NCBI RefSeq assembly: GCF_000282335.1
Contig: NZ_AKJM01000035.1
Location: 1 to 63,517 of the forward strand
Reading direction: 5' to 3'
DNA length: 63,517 nt
From: Pseudomonas sp. GM48
GTDB lineage: Bacteria > Pseudomonadota > Gammaproteobacteria > Pseudomonadales > Pseudomonadaceae
In this document: positions 28,792 through 38,503 of the stretch, piece by piece
Position numbering within the stretch: position 1 is the first letter of the stretch
Layout of the letters: every line of letters begins with the position of its first letter
The notes under the pieces: model-generated
Told to the model about the DNA's origin: nothing
The model's database searches: none
What the model saw: only the letters and a program-made list of their open reading frames with translations
Made by a program: the position numbers and the translations under genes

Positions 28792-28890
28792 GGCCTCTTC
28801 GCGGGCAAGCCCGCTCCCACAGGTTTTTTGGTGTACACAAAATTGATGTTTCACACCGGCCACTGTGGGAGCGGGCTTGCTCGCGAAGGC
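28792..28890. repeat. REPIN-like inverted pair, class A
   Basis: CTCTTCGCGGGCAAGCCCGC begins the left arm, and CTGTGGGAGCGGGCTTGCTC forms the right arm near 28863-28882. It lies between ubiI and the iron-binding-protein gene. Confidence 0.9.
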
Positions 28891-28952
28891 GTCAGCACGA
28901 GCACCGAAAATTCCAGGCGGCGCAACATCTGGTAACTCCTCCGCGAACGGGT

Positions 28953-29006
28953 TCGATTGAGAAGCTAAATGTGAGTCCTTATCATTTGCCCTCATTTTTC
29001 AATCGA
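28953..29006. promoter_or_regulatory. Dyad and weak Fur-like site before the iron-binding-protein gene
   Basis: TCGATTGAGAA (28953-28963) and TTTTCAATCGA (28996-29006) are inverted copies with one mismatch, directly before the start at 29019. Between them 28971-28989 matches the Fur 19-mer at 11 positions, including ATCATT. The dyad could be an operator or an mRNA hairpin occluding the ribosome binding site. Confidence 0.3.
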
Positions 29007-29018
29007 GAGACCGCTCCC

Positions 29019-30023
29019 ATGTTGGCACCGAAGCGTCTACTGACTGCACTGGCCCTGACCCTGATCGGCAGTACCGCCGCCCAGGCTGCTGACGAGGTGG
29101 TGGTCTACTCCTCGCGTATCGACGAACTGATCAAGCCAGTGTTCGATGCCTACACCGCCAAGACCGGCGTGAAGGTGAAGTTCATCACCGACAAGGAAGC
29201 GCCACTGATGCAGCGGCTCAAGGCCGAGGGCGCGAATACGCCGGCCGACCTGCTGCTCACCGTCGATGCCGGCAACCTCTGGCAAGCCGAGCAGATGGGC
29301 ATCCTCCAGCCGTTCACCTCGAAAACCATCGACGCCAACATTCCGCTGCAATACCGGGCAGCCTCTCATGCCTGGACCGGCCTGAGCCTGCGGGCCCGGA
29401 CCATCGCTTACTCCACTGATCGGGTGAAGCCAGGTGAGTTGACCACCTACGAAGCGCTGGCCGACAAGCAGTGGGAAGGCCGCCTGTGTCTGCGCACGGC
29501 GAAAAAGGTCTATAACCAGTCCCTGACCGCGACCATGATCGAAGTGCACGGCGCCGACAAAACCGAGGAAATCCTCAAGGGCTGGGTCAAGAACCTGTCC
29601 ACTGACGTGTTCTCCGACGACACCGCCGTGCTGGAAGCGATCAATGCCGGCCAGTGCGACGTCGGTATCGTCAACACCTACTACTACGGCCGCCTGCACA
29701 AGCAGAAGCCAGACCTGCCGGTGAAGTTGTTCTGGCCGAACCAGGCTGACCGTGGCGTACACGTCAACCTGTCGGGTATCGGCCTGACCCAACACGCGCC
29801 ACACCCGGAAGCGGCCAAGGCCCTGGTGGAGTGGATGACCACCCCTGAAGCGCAGAAAATCTTTGCCGACGTGAACCAGGAGTTCCCGGCCAACCCGGCG
29901 GTGGCGCCTTCCGAGGAAGTGGCGGCCTGGGGCAAATTCATTGCCGATACCTTGCCGGTGGAAATTGCCGGCAAGCGTCAGGCTGAGGCGATTCGCATGA
30001 TGGATCGGGCGGGCTGGAACTGA
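29019..30023 (+). CDS. Ferric iron ABC transporter, periplasmic binding protein
   Basis: A 334-residue FbpA/FutA-type binding protein. A signal peptide (residues 1-22) ends AAQAAD, and mature text starts [20 protein letters not shown]. The adjacent tyrosines in NTYYYGRLH are the ferric-ion ligands of the family. The start at 29019 is chosen because the signal peptide begins there; an in-frame ATG sixteen codons upstream would add a poor extension. Its permease follows 190 bases later, after a class C repeat. Fur control is expected and a weak site is visible. Confidence 0.93.
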   Translation: MLAPKRLLTALALTLIGSTAAQAADEVVVYSSRIDELIKPVFDAYTAKTGVKVKFITDKEAPLMQRLKAEGANTPADLLLTVDAGNLWQAEQMGILQPFTSKTIDANIPLQYRAASHAWTGLSLRARTIAYSTDRVKPGELTTYEALADKQWEGRLCLRTAKKVYNQSLTATMIEVHGADKTEEILKGWVKNLSTDVFSDDTAVLEAINAGQCDVGIVNTYYYGRLHKQKPDLPVKLFWPNQADRGVHVNLSGIGLTQHAPHPEAAKALVEWMTTPEAQKIFADVNQEFPANPAVAPSEEVAAWGKFIADTLPVEIAGKRQAEAIRMMDRAGWN

Positions 30024-30064
30024 GTCGATTTACTGTTGCTGGTAAGTCAGGGTTGAACACGATC

Positions 30065-30181
30065 CCTGTGGCGAGGGAGCTTGCTCCCGCTTGAGTGCAC
30101 GGCACTCACAAAAATCTGCGCGGCTTGTCCGCGTTTTGGGGCTGCTACGCAGCCCAGCGGGAGCAAGCTCCCTCACCACAA
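30065..30181. repeat. REPIN-like inverted pair, class C
   Basis: CTGTGGCGAGGGAGCTTGCT and GAGCAAGCTCCCTCACCACA form the arms, with one substitution in the right one. It lies inside the iron transporter operon, between binding protein and permease, and may modulate relative expression. Confidence 0.9.
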
Positions 30182-30214
30182 ACAGGGTGCGAACTGAATT
30201 TCTAGAGAACTCCC

Positions 30215-31831
30215 TTGGCCCATCCCGCCCAACGCCGTTGGTATCCAGTCGTCTTCGCCATCGCTGCGCTGGTCCTGTTGCCCCTGAGCGTCCTGCTGCT
30301 TTCCTGGCAAACCATCGACGCTCAAATCTGGTCCCACCTGTGGGGCACGCAAATGCCGCGTCTGCTGGGCAACACGTTGACGCTGGTACTCGGTGTCGGT
30401 GCGGGTGTCACCCTTTTGGGTGTCAGCCTCGCCTGGCTGACCAGTCTCTGTGAATTCCCCGGCAGGCGCTGGCTGGACTGGGCATTGATGCTGCCTTTCG
30501 CGATTCCGGCTTATGTGCTGGCGTTCGTGTTTGTCGGCCTGCTGGATTTCGCCGGGCCCGTGCAAACCCTGCTGCGCGAGTGGTTCGGTAGTGGTCTGCG
30601 GCTGCCGCGCGTGCGCTCCACGGGCGGGGTGATTCTGGTGCTGGTGCTGGTTTTCTATCCCTATGTGTACTTGTTGGCCCGTACGGCCTTCCTGGCCCAG
30701 GGCAAAGGCCTGATGGAAGCGGCGCGGGTCCTTGGTCAATCGCCCTGGCAAGCGTTCTGGCGGGTAGCTCTGCCCATGGCGCGGCCAGCCATTGGAGCGG
30801 GCGTGGCATTGGCGCTGATGGAAACCCTGGCGGATTTCGGCGCAGTGTCGGTGTTCAACTTCGATACCTTCACCACGGCCATCTACAAGACCTGGTACGG
30901 TTTTTTCAGCCTGTCCTCCGCTGCGCAACTGGCCAGCCTGTTACTGCTGGTGGTGATGCTTGTGCTGTACGGCGAGCGGCGTGCTCGCGGGGCCAACCGG
31001 GCGGGCAACGAGCGACCACGGGTCAAGGCGCTGTATCACCTGCGAGGCGTCAAGGCGCTGGCAGCCATGACATGGTGCGGGCTGGTGTTTGCCTGCGCCT
31101 TTGTCATTCCTATGCTGCAACTGATGGTGTGGTTCTGGCAGCGTGGGCGCTTCGATCTCGACGAACGTTACGCCGGGCTGATCGCCCATACCTTGTACCT
31201 GGGGGCGATGGCGGCGTTGATCACTGTAAGCGTTGCCTTGTTGCTGGCGTTTGCCCGACGACTGGCGCCCACCCGCGTCATTCGTTCCGGGGTCAGTCTG
31301 GCCAACCTCGGTTACGCCTTGCCGGGCTCGGTGCTGGCAGTGTCGATCATGCTGGCGTTCAGTTACCTGGATCGTGAACTGGTCATCCCGCTCTCGAGCT
31401 GGCTCGGGGGCACGGGCAAACCGCTACTGCTCGGTAGTCTGGCGGCGTTGCTGCTGGCGTATCTGGTGCGCTTCATTGCGGTGGCCTACGGGCCACTGGA
31501 AAACAGCCTGGCGCGTATACGGCCATCTTTGCCCGAAGCGGCACGTAGCCTGGGCGTCAGTGGGCCACGACTGTTTTTCAAAGTGTATCTACCATTGTTG
31601 TTGCCCGGCACGTTGAGCGCTGCGCTGCTGGTGTTCGTCGACGTGCTCAAGGAAATGCCCGCGACCCTGCTGATGCGCCCGTTTGGCTGGGACACGCTGG
31701 CGGTGCGGATCTTTGAAATGACCAGCGAAGGCGAATGGGCGAGGGCGTCTTTACCGGCATTGACCCTGGTGCTGGTCGGGCTGTTGCCGGTCATCGGATT
31801 GATCCGGCGCTCGGCACATCGAAACAGCTAG
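30215..31831 (+). CDS. Ferric iron ABC transporter, permease
   Basis: A 538-residue FbpB-type permease made of two homologous halves, each with about six membrane segments and an EAA loop: MEAARVLGQSPWQAFWRVAL in the first and PEAARSLGVSGPRLFFKVYL in the second. One polypeptide therefore forms the whole channel for ferric iron. The start appears to be TTG at 30215; no in-frame ATG occurs until residue 47, which would cut the first helix. The ribosome binding site is weak. No ATP-binding gene follows; gcvT is next. Confidence 0.9.
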   Translation: MAHPAQRRWYPVVFAIAALVLLPLSVLLLSWQTIDAQIWSHLWGTQMPRLLGNTLTLVLGVGAGVTLLGVSLAWLTSLCEFPGRRWLDWALMLPFAIPAYVLAFVFVGLLDFAGPVQTLLREWFGSGLRLPRVRSTGGVILVLVLVFYPYVYLLARTAFLAQGKGLMEAARVLGQSPWQAFWRVALPMARPAIGAGVALALMETLADFGAVSVFNFDTFTTAIYKTWYGFFSLSSAAQLASLLLLVVMLVLYGERRARGANRAGNERPRVKALYHLRGVKALAAMTWCGLVFACAFVIPMLQLMVWFWQRGRFDLDERYAGLIAHTLYLGAMAALITVSVALLLAFARRLAPTRVIRSGVSLANLGYALPGSVLAVSIMLAFSYLDRELVIPLSSWLGGTGKPLLLGSLAALLLAYLVRFIAVAYGPLENSLARIRPSLPEAARSLGVSGPRLFFKVYLPLLLPGTLSAALLVFVDVLKEMPATLLMRPFGWDTLAVRIFEMTSEGEWARASLPALTLVLVGLLPVIGLIRRSAHRNS

Positions 31832-31987
31832 GTGTCAGTCCTACACCTTGCGGCTACAATGCGCGGCATTCGGTGCGGTCCGTCTGACAGACCAGGTAGC
31901 TGAAATCGGCTAAAGGCCCTTTGTTTCAAGGCCTTCAGTTCGTGCAGCGCTTGTCCGCACCTTCGCCACGCCCGGAAGGAGAAACCC
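31832..31987 (+). promoter_or_regulatory. gcvT promoter and leader region
   Basis: TACAAT at 31855-31860 is a good -10 box, with GTGTCA 17 bases upstream as a partial -35. A 125-base leader follows, with AAGGCC/GGCCTT arms and a strong CGGAAGGAG ribosome binding site. I looked for, and do not see, glycine riboswitch sequence. Confidence 0.4.
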
Positions 31988-33070
31988 ATGGGACAGCGTA
32001 CGCCTCTGTATGACCTTCATCTCGCACTCGGCGCGAAGATGGTCGATTTTGGCGGTTGGGACATGCCTCTGCATTATGGATCGCAGGTCGAGGAACACCA
32101 CCAGGTGCGCCGCGATTGCGGTGTCTTTGATGTGTCCCACATGACCGTAATCGATGTCTGTGGCTCCCAGGCCAAAGCCTGGCTTCAGCATTTGCTGGCC
32201 AATGACGTCGAACGCCTGCACAGCCCTGGCCGTGCGTTGTACAGCGCCATGCTCAACGAGCAGGGCGGGATCGTCGACGACATGATCGTCTACCGCCTCG
32301 ATGAGGGTTATCGCCTGGTGGTCAATGCCTCCACCCGCGATCAGGACATGGCCTGGATGCAAGCCCGTCTCGACGGTTTCGACGTGCAAATCAGCGAACG
32401 TTCCGAGTTGGCGATGCTGGCCATCCAGGGCCCTCAGGCCCGGCAAAAAATTGCCGAACTGGTAACCCAGTCCCGCAGCAACCTGATCCAGCTCCTCAAG
32501 CCCTTCGAAGGCCTGCCCGACGGTGACTGGTTCATCGCACGCACCGGTTATACCGGCGAAGACGGCCTGGAAATCATTCTGCCGGCCGATCAGGCGCCAG
32601 GCTTTTTCAACGATCTGGTCGGTGCCGGGATTTCTCCCATCGGCCTTGGCGCGCGGGATACCTTGCGGGTCGAAGCCGGCATGAACCTTTACGGCCAGGA
32701 CATCCAGCAGGATGTTTCACCGTTGGCCTCCAACATGGCCTGGAGCATTGCCTGGGAACCTGCCACCCGGCAGTTCATCGGGCGCAAGGCGCTGGAAACC
32801 GAGCAGGCTGCCGGCGTACAGCACAAACTGGTCGGTCTGGTCCTTGAGGAGCGCGGGGTTTTGCGCGCTCATCAGGTGGTCCGCATCGCCGATGTTGGCG
32901 AAGGGGAGATCACCAGTGGTAGTTTCTCTCCTACGCTAAGCAAGTCGATTGCACTGGCGCGCGTGCCGATGGCAACTGCCGACCGCGCTGAAGTGGAAAT
33001 CCGTGGCAAGTGGTACCCGGTTCGGGTGGTCAAACCGACCTTCGTACGCCACGGCAAAACCTTGATCTAA
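31988..33070 (+). CDS. gcvT: Aminomethyltransferase, glycine cleavage T protein
   Basis: A 360-residue tetrahydrofolate-dependent enzyme that releases ammonia from the aminomethyl-lipoyl H protein and makes 5,10-methylene-THF. Typical text: [46 protein letters not shown] and [19 protein letters not shown]. Length fits the family. It has a strong ribosome binding site and is followed by gcvH 49 bases later, so the two are one operon. gcvP is 2 kb away behind a gene on the opposite strand. Confidence 0.97.
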   Translation: MGQRTPLYDLHLALGAKMVDFGGWDMPLHYGSQVEEHHQVRRDCGVFDVSHMTVIDVCGSQAKAWLQHLLANDVERLHSPGRALYSAMLNEQGGIVDDMIVYRLDEGYRLVVNASTRDQDMAWMQARLDGFDVQISERSELAMLAIQGPQARQKIAELVTQSRSNLIQLLKPFEGLPDGDWFIARTGYTGEDGLEIILPADQAPGFFNDLVGAGISPIGLGARDTLRVEAGMNLYGQDIQQDVSPLASNMAWSIAWEPATRQFIGRKALETEQAAGVQHKLVGLVLEERGVLRAHQVVRIADVGEGEITSGSFSPTLSKSIALARVPMATADRAEVEIRGKWYPVRVVKPTFVRHGKTLI

Positions 33071-33119
33071 TCTTTTCTGGCGGGAATGCCCGCCGACTAT
33101 TTTCCTGAGGACACAGAAC

Positions 33120-33503
33120 ATGAGCGATATCCCTGCCGACCTGCGTTTTGCCGAAAGTCACGAATGGGCACGTCTGGAAGCCGATGGCACCGTCACCGTG
33201 GGCATCAGCGATCACGCGCAGGAAGCGCTGGGTGATGTGGTGTTCGTCGAATTGACTGAAGTCGGCAACGTGTTTGCCGCTGAAGATCAGGCCGGTGTCG
33301 TTGAATCGGTCAAAGCCGCTTCCGACATCTACTCCCCGATTGCCGGTGAAGTGATCGCGGTCAACGAAGACCTGAGCGCTTCGCCGGAACTGCTCAACAG
33401 CGACCCGTACGGCGCGTGGATCTTCAAGCTCAAGCCAAGCAACACCGCCGATCTGGAAAAACTGCTGGATGCCGCCGGCTACAAGGCTGCCATCGGCGAA
33501 TAA
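33120..33503 (+). CDS. gcvH: Glycine cleavage system H protein
   Basis: A 127-residue lipoyl carrier that shuttles the aminomethyl group between the P, T and L proteins. The lipoylated lysine is K65 in [18 protein letters not shown]. The N-terminus [20 protein letters not shown] is standard. It ends the gcvT-gcvH operon; its intrinsic terminator, 18 bases after the stop, has been split by a small mobile element. Confidence 0.97.
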   Translation: MSDIPADLRFAESHEWARLEADGTVTVGISDHAQEALGDVVFVELTEVGNVFAAEDQAGVVESVKAASDIYSPIAGEVIAVNEDLSASPELLNSDPYGAWIFKLKPSNTADLEKLLDAAGYKAAIGE

Positions 33504-33537
33504 GCCTGACGCAACATCCCAAAGCCCCGATCCGTCG

Positions 33538-33722
33538 GGTAATGCTGTTCACTTAAGGACGAACACTGAATCTGTGGCGAGGGAGCTTGCTCCCGCTGGG
33601 GCGCGAAGCGGCCCCTCCTTTTCTCTAAAGAGCAGGGGACTGCTGCGCAGTCCAGCGGGAGCAAGCTCCCTCGCCACAGGTTGTTTATTGTTCGCTCTAT
33701 CTCTTAAGTGAGCAGCATTACC
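33538..33722. mobile_element. 185-bp MITE-like element with 20-bp inverted ends and 8-bp target duplication
   Basis: Left end GGTAATGCTGTTCACTTAAG (33538-33557) and right end CTTAAGTGAGCAGCATTACC (33703-33722) are inverted copies with one mismatch. ATCCGTCG flanks both sides (33530-33537 and 33723-33730) as a direct 8-base duplication. Inside is a complete class C REPIN and no coding potential. It is a non-autonomous element that would need a transposase from elsewhere; I cannot name the family. Confidence 0.8.
33572..33680. repeat. REPIN-like inverted pair, class C, inside the MITE-like element
   Basis: CTGTGGCGAGGGAGCTTGCT starts the left arm and its reverse complement ends at 33679. It fills the core of the 33538-33722 element. 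Confidence 0.9.
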
Positions 33723-33749
33723 ATCCGTCGGGGCTTTTTCATTGCAGGC

Positions 33750-34892
33750 TCAGGCGTCGCGCAAAACCGCTTTCACGGCAGCCACCGAACGCTCGACATC
33801 CGCTTTGCTCATCGCCGTGAACATCGGCAGCGAGACAATCAGCCGGCCGACCCGCTCGGCGATCGGGAACATGCCCTCCTTGAAACCGCGTTCGCGGTAA
33901 AGGCTCAACAGGTGAATCGGCGGGTAGTGATAGCCGATCCCGACACCCAGCGCCTGCATCTGCTCCATGAACGTCGCCCGTGCCGGTTTGCCATCTTTGC
34001 GTTCCGGTAGTACCAGCTGGAACAAATGCCAGTTGCTTTGGGTGAAATCCGCCGGAGGCAATTGCGCCCCGTACTGCGTTTCGAAATCCTCGCCAAAGCA
34101 GGCGAAGTAATGCCGTGCGAGGTCACGGCGATGAGCGGTGATGGCTTCGATATGAGCAAATTGCCCAAGGCCAATGGCCGCCGCGACGTCGGTCATGTTG
34201 AATTTGCCACCCAGCACGTCGACGTCCAGGCCATCGAAGCCGTTGCGGGTCACGCCCTGCAGCCGGTATTTCTCCGCCAGTCGTACCTCTTCGGCCGTAT
34301 TCAACACCAGGCAACCGCCCTCGGATGAGGTGACGTTTTTGTTCGCCTGGAAACTGAAGGAGACGAAATCCCCCGTCGAGCCAATGCGCTGGCCGTTCCA
34401 GCTGGAACCCAATGCCTGGGCCGCATCTTCGACAATCCGCAGGCCGTGCTTTTTCGCCAGGGCGTACAAACGCGTCATGTCCACGGGCAGCCCGGCGAGG
34501 TACACCGGGATGATGGCTTTGGTGCGGGGGGTAATCGCCGCTTCCAGTTGATCCAGATCGATATTGCGCGTCACCGGGTCGATGTCGGCAAACACCGGGG
34601 TGGCGCCGACTTCCAGGATGACGTTGGCGGTGGCCACCCAGGAAATCGGCGTGGTGATCACTTCATCGCCCGGCCCGACCCCGGCAATACGCAAGGCGAT
34701 TTCCATGGTGCAGGTGCCGGAATTGAAGGTACGCACCGGGCGCCCGCCAAAATACTCCGAGAGTTGCGCTTCGAAGGCCTGGACTTTTGGGCCGCTGGTA
34801 ATCCAGCCCGAGCGTAATACGTCGCCAACGGCGGCGATCGTGGTTTCATCGATGGTGGGTTTGGAAAACGGCAGGAAAGGCAGTTGGCTCAT
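33750..34892 (-). CDS. DegT/DnrJ/EryC1/StrS-family aminotransferase
   Basis: A 380-residue PLP-dependent sugar aminotransferase-like protein. Visible are NSGTCTMEIALRIAGVGPGD, VYLAGLPVDM, VEDAAQALGSSWNG and the PLP-lysine segment FSFQANKNVTSSEGG. Relatives such as ArnB, DesI or PglE transfer an amino group to nucleotide-sugars. No sugar-nucleotide genes lie nearby, so the substrate is unknown. It lies on the opposite strand between gcvH and gcvP. The start at 34892 (MSQLPFLPFSKP) fits family N-termini better than the ATG nine codons upstream. Confidence 0.88.
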   Translation of the reverse strand: MSQLPFLPFSKPTIDETTIAAVGDVLRSGWITSGPKVQAFEAQLSEYFGGRPVRTFNSGTCTMEIALRIAGVGPGDEVITTPISWVATANVILEVGATPVFADIDPVTRNIDLDQLEAAITPRTKAIIPVYLAGLPVDMTRLYALAKKHGLRIVEDAAQALGSSWNGQRIGSTGDFVSFSFQANKNVTSSEGGCLVLNTAEEVRLAEKYRLQGVTRNGFDGLDVDVLGGKFNMTDVAAAIGLGQFAHIEAITAHRRDLARHYFACFGEDFETQYGAQLPPADFTQSNWHLFQLVLPERKDGKPARATFMEQMQALGVGIGYHYPPIHLLSLYRERGFKEGMFPIAERVGRLIVSLPMFTAMSKADVERSVAAVKAVLRDA

Positions 34893-35047
34893 GGATACAG
34901 TCACCCGATCAGCGGACATTTAGAGAGGCGCCGGACATGATGATCCGGATTGGTCGAGCGCGCCACGTCATCCATGCGGATATCGACTGCTATGCTGGTT
35001 TGACCGTGTTGCATCGACGCTGAGCGCCAGTCAAGAGAGAGCCCGTC

Positions 35048-37921
35048 ATGTCCCAGTTGCCGTCCCTGAGCCAGTTACGCGACCCCAATGCCTTTCTTCG
35101 CCGCCACCTAGGACCCGATGCCGCCGAGCAACAGGCGATGCTCGATAGCCTCGGCCTCGGCAGCCGGGTCGAATTGATCGAGCAAACCGTGCCACCAGGC
35201 ATTCGCCTCAACCGGGCGCTGGACCTGCCCCCGGCACTCGATGAAGAGGCCGCGCTAGCCAAGCTGCGTGGTTATGCCGAGCAGAATCAGGTCTGGACCA
35301 GCCTGATCGGCATGGGCTACCACGGCACCCTCACACCGGCCGTCATTTTGCGTAACGTGCTGGAAAATCCCGGTTGGTACACCGCGTACACACCCTATCA
35401 ACCGGAGATCGCCCAAGGGCGGCTCGAAGCGCTGCTGAACTTCCAGCAACTGACCATCGACCTGACCGGCCTGGAACTGGCCAGTGCCTCGCTGCTCGAT
35501 GAAGCCACCGCCGCGGCGGAAGCCATGGCCCTGGCCAAGCGGGTCGCCAAGTCCAAAAGCAACCTGTTCTTTGTCGACGAAAACTGCCACCCGCAAACCA
35601 TTTCCGTGGTGCAGACCCGCGCCGAAGGTTTCGGCTTCGAGCTGATCGTCGACGCTGTGGATAACTTGAAGCAGCACCAGGTGTTCGGCGCGCTGCTGCA
35701 ATACCCCGACACTCACGGCGAAATCCACGACCTGCGGCCGCTTATTGATCATCTGCACGCGCAACAGGCCCTGGCCTGTGTCGCCACGGATTTGCTGAGT
35801 CTGTTGTTGCTGACCCCGCCGGGTGAACTGGGCGCCGATGTGGTGTTCGGCTCGTCCCAGCGATTTGGCGTGCCCATGGGCTACGGCGGGCCTCACGCGG
35901 CATTTTTTGCCAGCCGCGATGAGTACAAGCGAGCGATTCCCGGGCGGATCATCGGTGTTTCGAAAGACGCGCGGGGCAACATCGCCCTGCGCATGGCCCT
36001 GCAAACCCGCGAGCAACATATCCGCCGGGAGAAGGCCAACTCCAACATCTGCACGGCCCAGGTGCTACTGGCCAATATCGCCAGTTTCTATGCGGTCTAC
36101 CACGGCCCGGAAGGGCTCAAGCGGATCGCCCAGCGGGTTCATCGGTTGACCTGCATCCTTGCTGCCGGGCTTGAGCGCAACGGTATCACCCGGGTCAACC
36201 GGCACTTCTTCGACACCCTGACCCTGGAAGTCGGCGGAGCCCAGACCGCCATCATCGAAAGTGCCCGGGCCGCGCAGATCAACCTGCGCATTCTCGGGCG
36301 CGGACAACTGGGCTTGAGTCTCGACGAGGTCTGCGACGAAACCACGGTGGCGAAGCTGTTCGATGTGTTTCTGGGGGCCGATCACGGGCTCAGCATCGAG
36401 GACCTGGATGCCGAAGTCTTGCCTGGTGGAATTCCTGAAGGGCTGGCGCGAACTTCGCCTTATCTGCGCCATCCCGTGTTCAGCGCCCATCACAGCGAAA
36501 CCGAGATGTTGCGCTACCTCAAGCAACTGGAAAACAAGGACCTGGCGCTCAATCAATCGATGATCCCGCTGGGCTCCTGCACCATGAAGCTCAACGCCAC
36601 CAGCGAGATGATCCCGATTACCTGGCCGCAGTTCGCCAACCTGCATCCGTTCGCGCCCAGGGAACAGGCTGCCGGTTATGGGCTGATGATCGAAGAACTT
36701 GAGCGCTGGTTGTGTGCGATCACCGGTTTCGACGCGATCTGCATGCAACCCAACTCCGGTGCTCAGGGCGAATACGCCGGGCTGCTGGCGATCCGCAAAT
36801 ACCATGAGAGCCGGCAACAGGGCGGCCGCGATATTTGCCTGATTCCTTCGTCGGCTCACGGCACCAACCCCGCGTCGGCGCAAATGGCCGGGATGCGCGT
36901 GGTGATCGTCGAGTGTGACGAGGCGGGCAACGTCGACCTGGAGGACCTCAAGGAAAAAGCCGCGCAGGCCGCCGACAAACTCGCCTGCCTGATGGCGACA
37001 TACCCTTCGACCCACGGGGTGTATGAAGAAGGCATCAGCGAAATCTGTGAGGTGATCCACCTGCACGGTGGTCAGGTGTACATGGATGGCGCCAACCTCA
37101 ATGCCCAGGTCGGGCTGGCGCGGCCGGCGGATATTGGCGCCGATGTCTCGCACATGAACCTGCACAAGACCTTCTGCATTCCCCATGGTGGTGGTGGGCC
37201 GGGCATGGGGCCGATTGGTGTTCGGGCGCATCTGGCGCCGTTCGTGGCCAACCATCCGGTGGTGCCGATCGACGGGCCGCATCCGCAAAATGGCGCCGTC
37301 AGCGCAGCGCCCTGGGGCAGTGCAAGCATTTTGCCGATCAGCTGGATGTACATCGCGATGATGGGGCCGCAACTGGCGGACGCCAGCGAAGTGGCGATCC
37401 TCTCCGCGAATTACCTGGCGCGGCATTTGTCCGGTGCCTTCCCGGTGCTCTACACCGGGCGCAACGAGCGGGTGGCGCACGAATGCATCCTCGACCTGCG
37501 ACCGCTCAAGGCGTTGACCGGCATTACCGAAGAGGACGTGGCCAAGCGCCTGATGGACTACGGCTTCCATGCCCCGACCATGTCGTTTCCCGTACCGGGG
37601 ACGCTGATGGTCGAACCGACCGAAAGTGAATCGAAGGCCGAGCTGGACCGGTTCATCGGGGCGATGCTGAGCATCCGCGCGGAAATCAACGAGGTGCAAA
37701 ACGGTAACTGGCCGGCTGAAGAAAACCCGCTGAAAGGTGCGCCGCATACGTTGGCCGATATCACCGGCGTGTGGGAGCGGCCGTACAGCATCGTTCAGGC
37801 GGTCACGCCGGATGCGCACACCAAGGCTCACAAATACTGGCCGGTGGTGAACCGGGTGGACAATGTGTATGGGGACCGGAACCTGTTTTGTGCATGTGTG
37901 CCGGTCGACGACTACCGCTGA
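35048..37921 (+). CDS. gcvP: Glycine dehydrogenase (decarboxylating), P protein
   Basis: A 957-residue PLP enzyme that decarboxylates glycine and loads the aminomethyl group on GcvH. It is the fused form, with N- and C-terminal halves corresponding to GcvPA and GcvPB. The PLP lysine is K707 in [25 protein letters not shown] text. The N-terminus [17 protein letters not shown] is standard. It has its own 155-base upstream region, divergent from the aminotransferase gene, so it is not in the gcvTH transcript even though the products act together. Confidence 0.97.
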   Translation: MSQLPSLSQLRDPNAFLRRHLGPDAAEQQAMLDSLGLGSRVELIEQTVPPGIRLNRALDLPPALDEEAALAKLRGYAEQNQVWTSLIGMGYHGTLTPAVILRNVLENPGWYTAYTPYQPEIAQGRLEALLNFQQLTIDLTGLELASASLLDEATAAAEAMALAKRVAKSKSNLFFVDENCHPQTISVVQTRAEGFGFELIVDAVDNLKQHQVFGALLQYPDTHGEIHDLRPLIDHLHAQQALACVATDLLSLLLLTPPGELGADVVFGSSQRFGVPMGYGGPHAAFFASRDEYKRAIPGRIIGVSKDARGNIALRMALQTREQHIRREKANSNICTAQVLLANIASFYAVYHGPEGLKRIAQRVHRLTCILAAGLERNGITRVNRHFFDTLTLEVGGAQTAIIESARAAQINLRILGRGQLGLSLDEVCDETTVAKLFDVFLGADHGLSIEDLDAEVLPGGIPEGLARTSPYLRHPVFSAHHSETEMLRYLKQLENKDLALNQSMIPLGSCTMKLNATSEMIPITWPQFANLHPFAPREQAAGYGLMIEELERWLCAITGFDAICMQPNSGAQGEYAGLLAIRKYHESRQQGGRDICLIPSSAHGTNPASAQMAGMRVVIVECDEAGNVDLEDLKEKAAQAADKLACLMATYPSTHGVYEEGISEICEVIHLHGGQVYMDGANLNAQVGLARPADIGADVSHMNLHKTFCIPHGGGGPGMGPIGVRAHLAPFVANHPVVPIDGPHPQNGAVSAAPWGSASILPISWMYIAMMGPQLADASEVAILSANYLARHLSGAFPVLYTGRNERVAHECILDLRPLKALTGITEEDVAKRLMDYGFHAPTMSFPVPGTLMVEPTESESKAELDRFIGAMLSIRAEINEVQNGNWPAEENPLKGAPHTLADITGVWERPYSIVQAVTPDAHTKAHKYWPVVNRVDNVYGDRNLFCACVPVDDYR

Positions 37922-37942
37922 CATTTCCGGGTGTACATAACC

Positions 37943-38036
37943 CCTGTGGGAGCGGGCTTGCTCGCGAAGGCGTCGTGTCAGCCAGATTTATGCTGAATGA
38001 CACACCGCTTTCGCGAGCAAGCCCGCTCCCACAGGG
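37943..38036. repeat. REPIN-like inverted pair, class A
   Basis: CTGTGGGAGCGGGCTTGCTC and its reverse complement, ending at 38034, flank a middle with the TGTCAG...CTGACA-like dyad. It follows gcvP. Confidence 0.9.
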
Positions 38037-38072
38037 AGGTTCGGTGAACGTGGGATTTGTGTTCGCCGGGCA

Positions 38073-38104
38073 AAAAAATGCCGCTCATGTGAGCGGCATT
38101 TTTT
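38073..38104. terminator. Bidirectional intrinsic terminator of gcvP and the DUF2388 gene
   Basis: AAAAAATGCCGCTCA (38073-38087) and TGAGCGGCATTTTTT (38090-38104) are perfect complements, with A-run and T-run on either side. It lies between the two convergent genes. Confidence 0.95.
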
Positions 38105-38117
38105 ATGCGGGGAATAC

Positions 38118-38435
38118 TTAGTCAGAAGCTACGGCATTCTTGGCCAGGATCGCGTTCGCCAGTTCCATGTCCGTGGCCTGCAGGCCCGGGTTGTCGGTGC
38201 GGACTTTCTGCATGGCCGCTTCCAGGTACGGACCGCGGATCCCGCCGTCACTGGCGACGAAGCTGCTGGCGTCGTCCTGGGCCGCGACGATCAGCTTGTG
38301 ATCCTTGGAAGTCAGATAGCTCGAACCGGTGGTTGCGCCGGACGTAAGAACGTTACGCCAAAAAGTATCGGCCATCGCTGAACCGACAGGCAGGGACAAC
38401 AGGGCGACGGTAGCGACAGCAAGTTTGAAACGCAT
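38118..38435 (-). CDS. DUF2388 family secreted protein
   Basis: A 105-residue protein with a signal peptide (residues 1-22, ending GSAMA) and a mature domain starting DTFWRNVLTSGATTGSSYL. The text fits DUF2388, a family of small periplasmic or secreted proteins found mainly in Pseudomonas, several of which are encoded per genome. No function is known. It is transcribed alone toward the shared terminator; its start is 68 bases from the NfeD gene end. Confidence 0.85.
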   Translation of the reverse strand: MRFKLAVATVALLSLPVGSAMADTFWRNVLTSGATTGSSYLTSKDHKLIVAAQDDASSFVASDGGIRGPYLEAAMQKVRTDNPGLQATDMELANAILAKNAVASD

Positions 38436-38503
38436 GAAAGGGTGACTCCACTGGGTTAACTACGCGGTTGGATTGCCAACCCCCAATCGAGTTCCGTGGT
38501 CGC

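Larger units (their letters stand above)
33521..33740. terminator. gcvH terminator split by an inserted element
   Basis: Removing bases 33538-33722 and one copy of the duplicated ATCCGTCG leaves AAAGCCCCGA-TCCG-TCGGGGCTTT plus a T, a perfect ten-base-pair hairpin. The two halves now lie about 200 bases apart at 33521-33530 and 33729-33738. The intervening inverted repeats could still fold it into a long structure. Confidence 0.75.

Noticed and set aside
26658..28838. A 726-codon open frame antisense to ubiH and ubiI
   Set aside because: It is the complement of two clear flavin monooxygenase genes in a G+C-rich genome where antisense stops are rare; its translation has no recognisable motif.
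31832..31987. Glycine riboswitch before gcvT
   Set aside because: The conserved tandem aptamer sequences are not recognisable and the leader is too short for two aptamers.
36065..37924. A 619-codon frame antisense to gcvP
   Set aside because: It mirrors gcvP codons, is histidine- and arginine-rich as such shadows are, and has no ribosome binding site or family motif.
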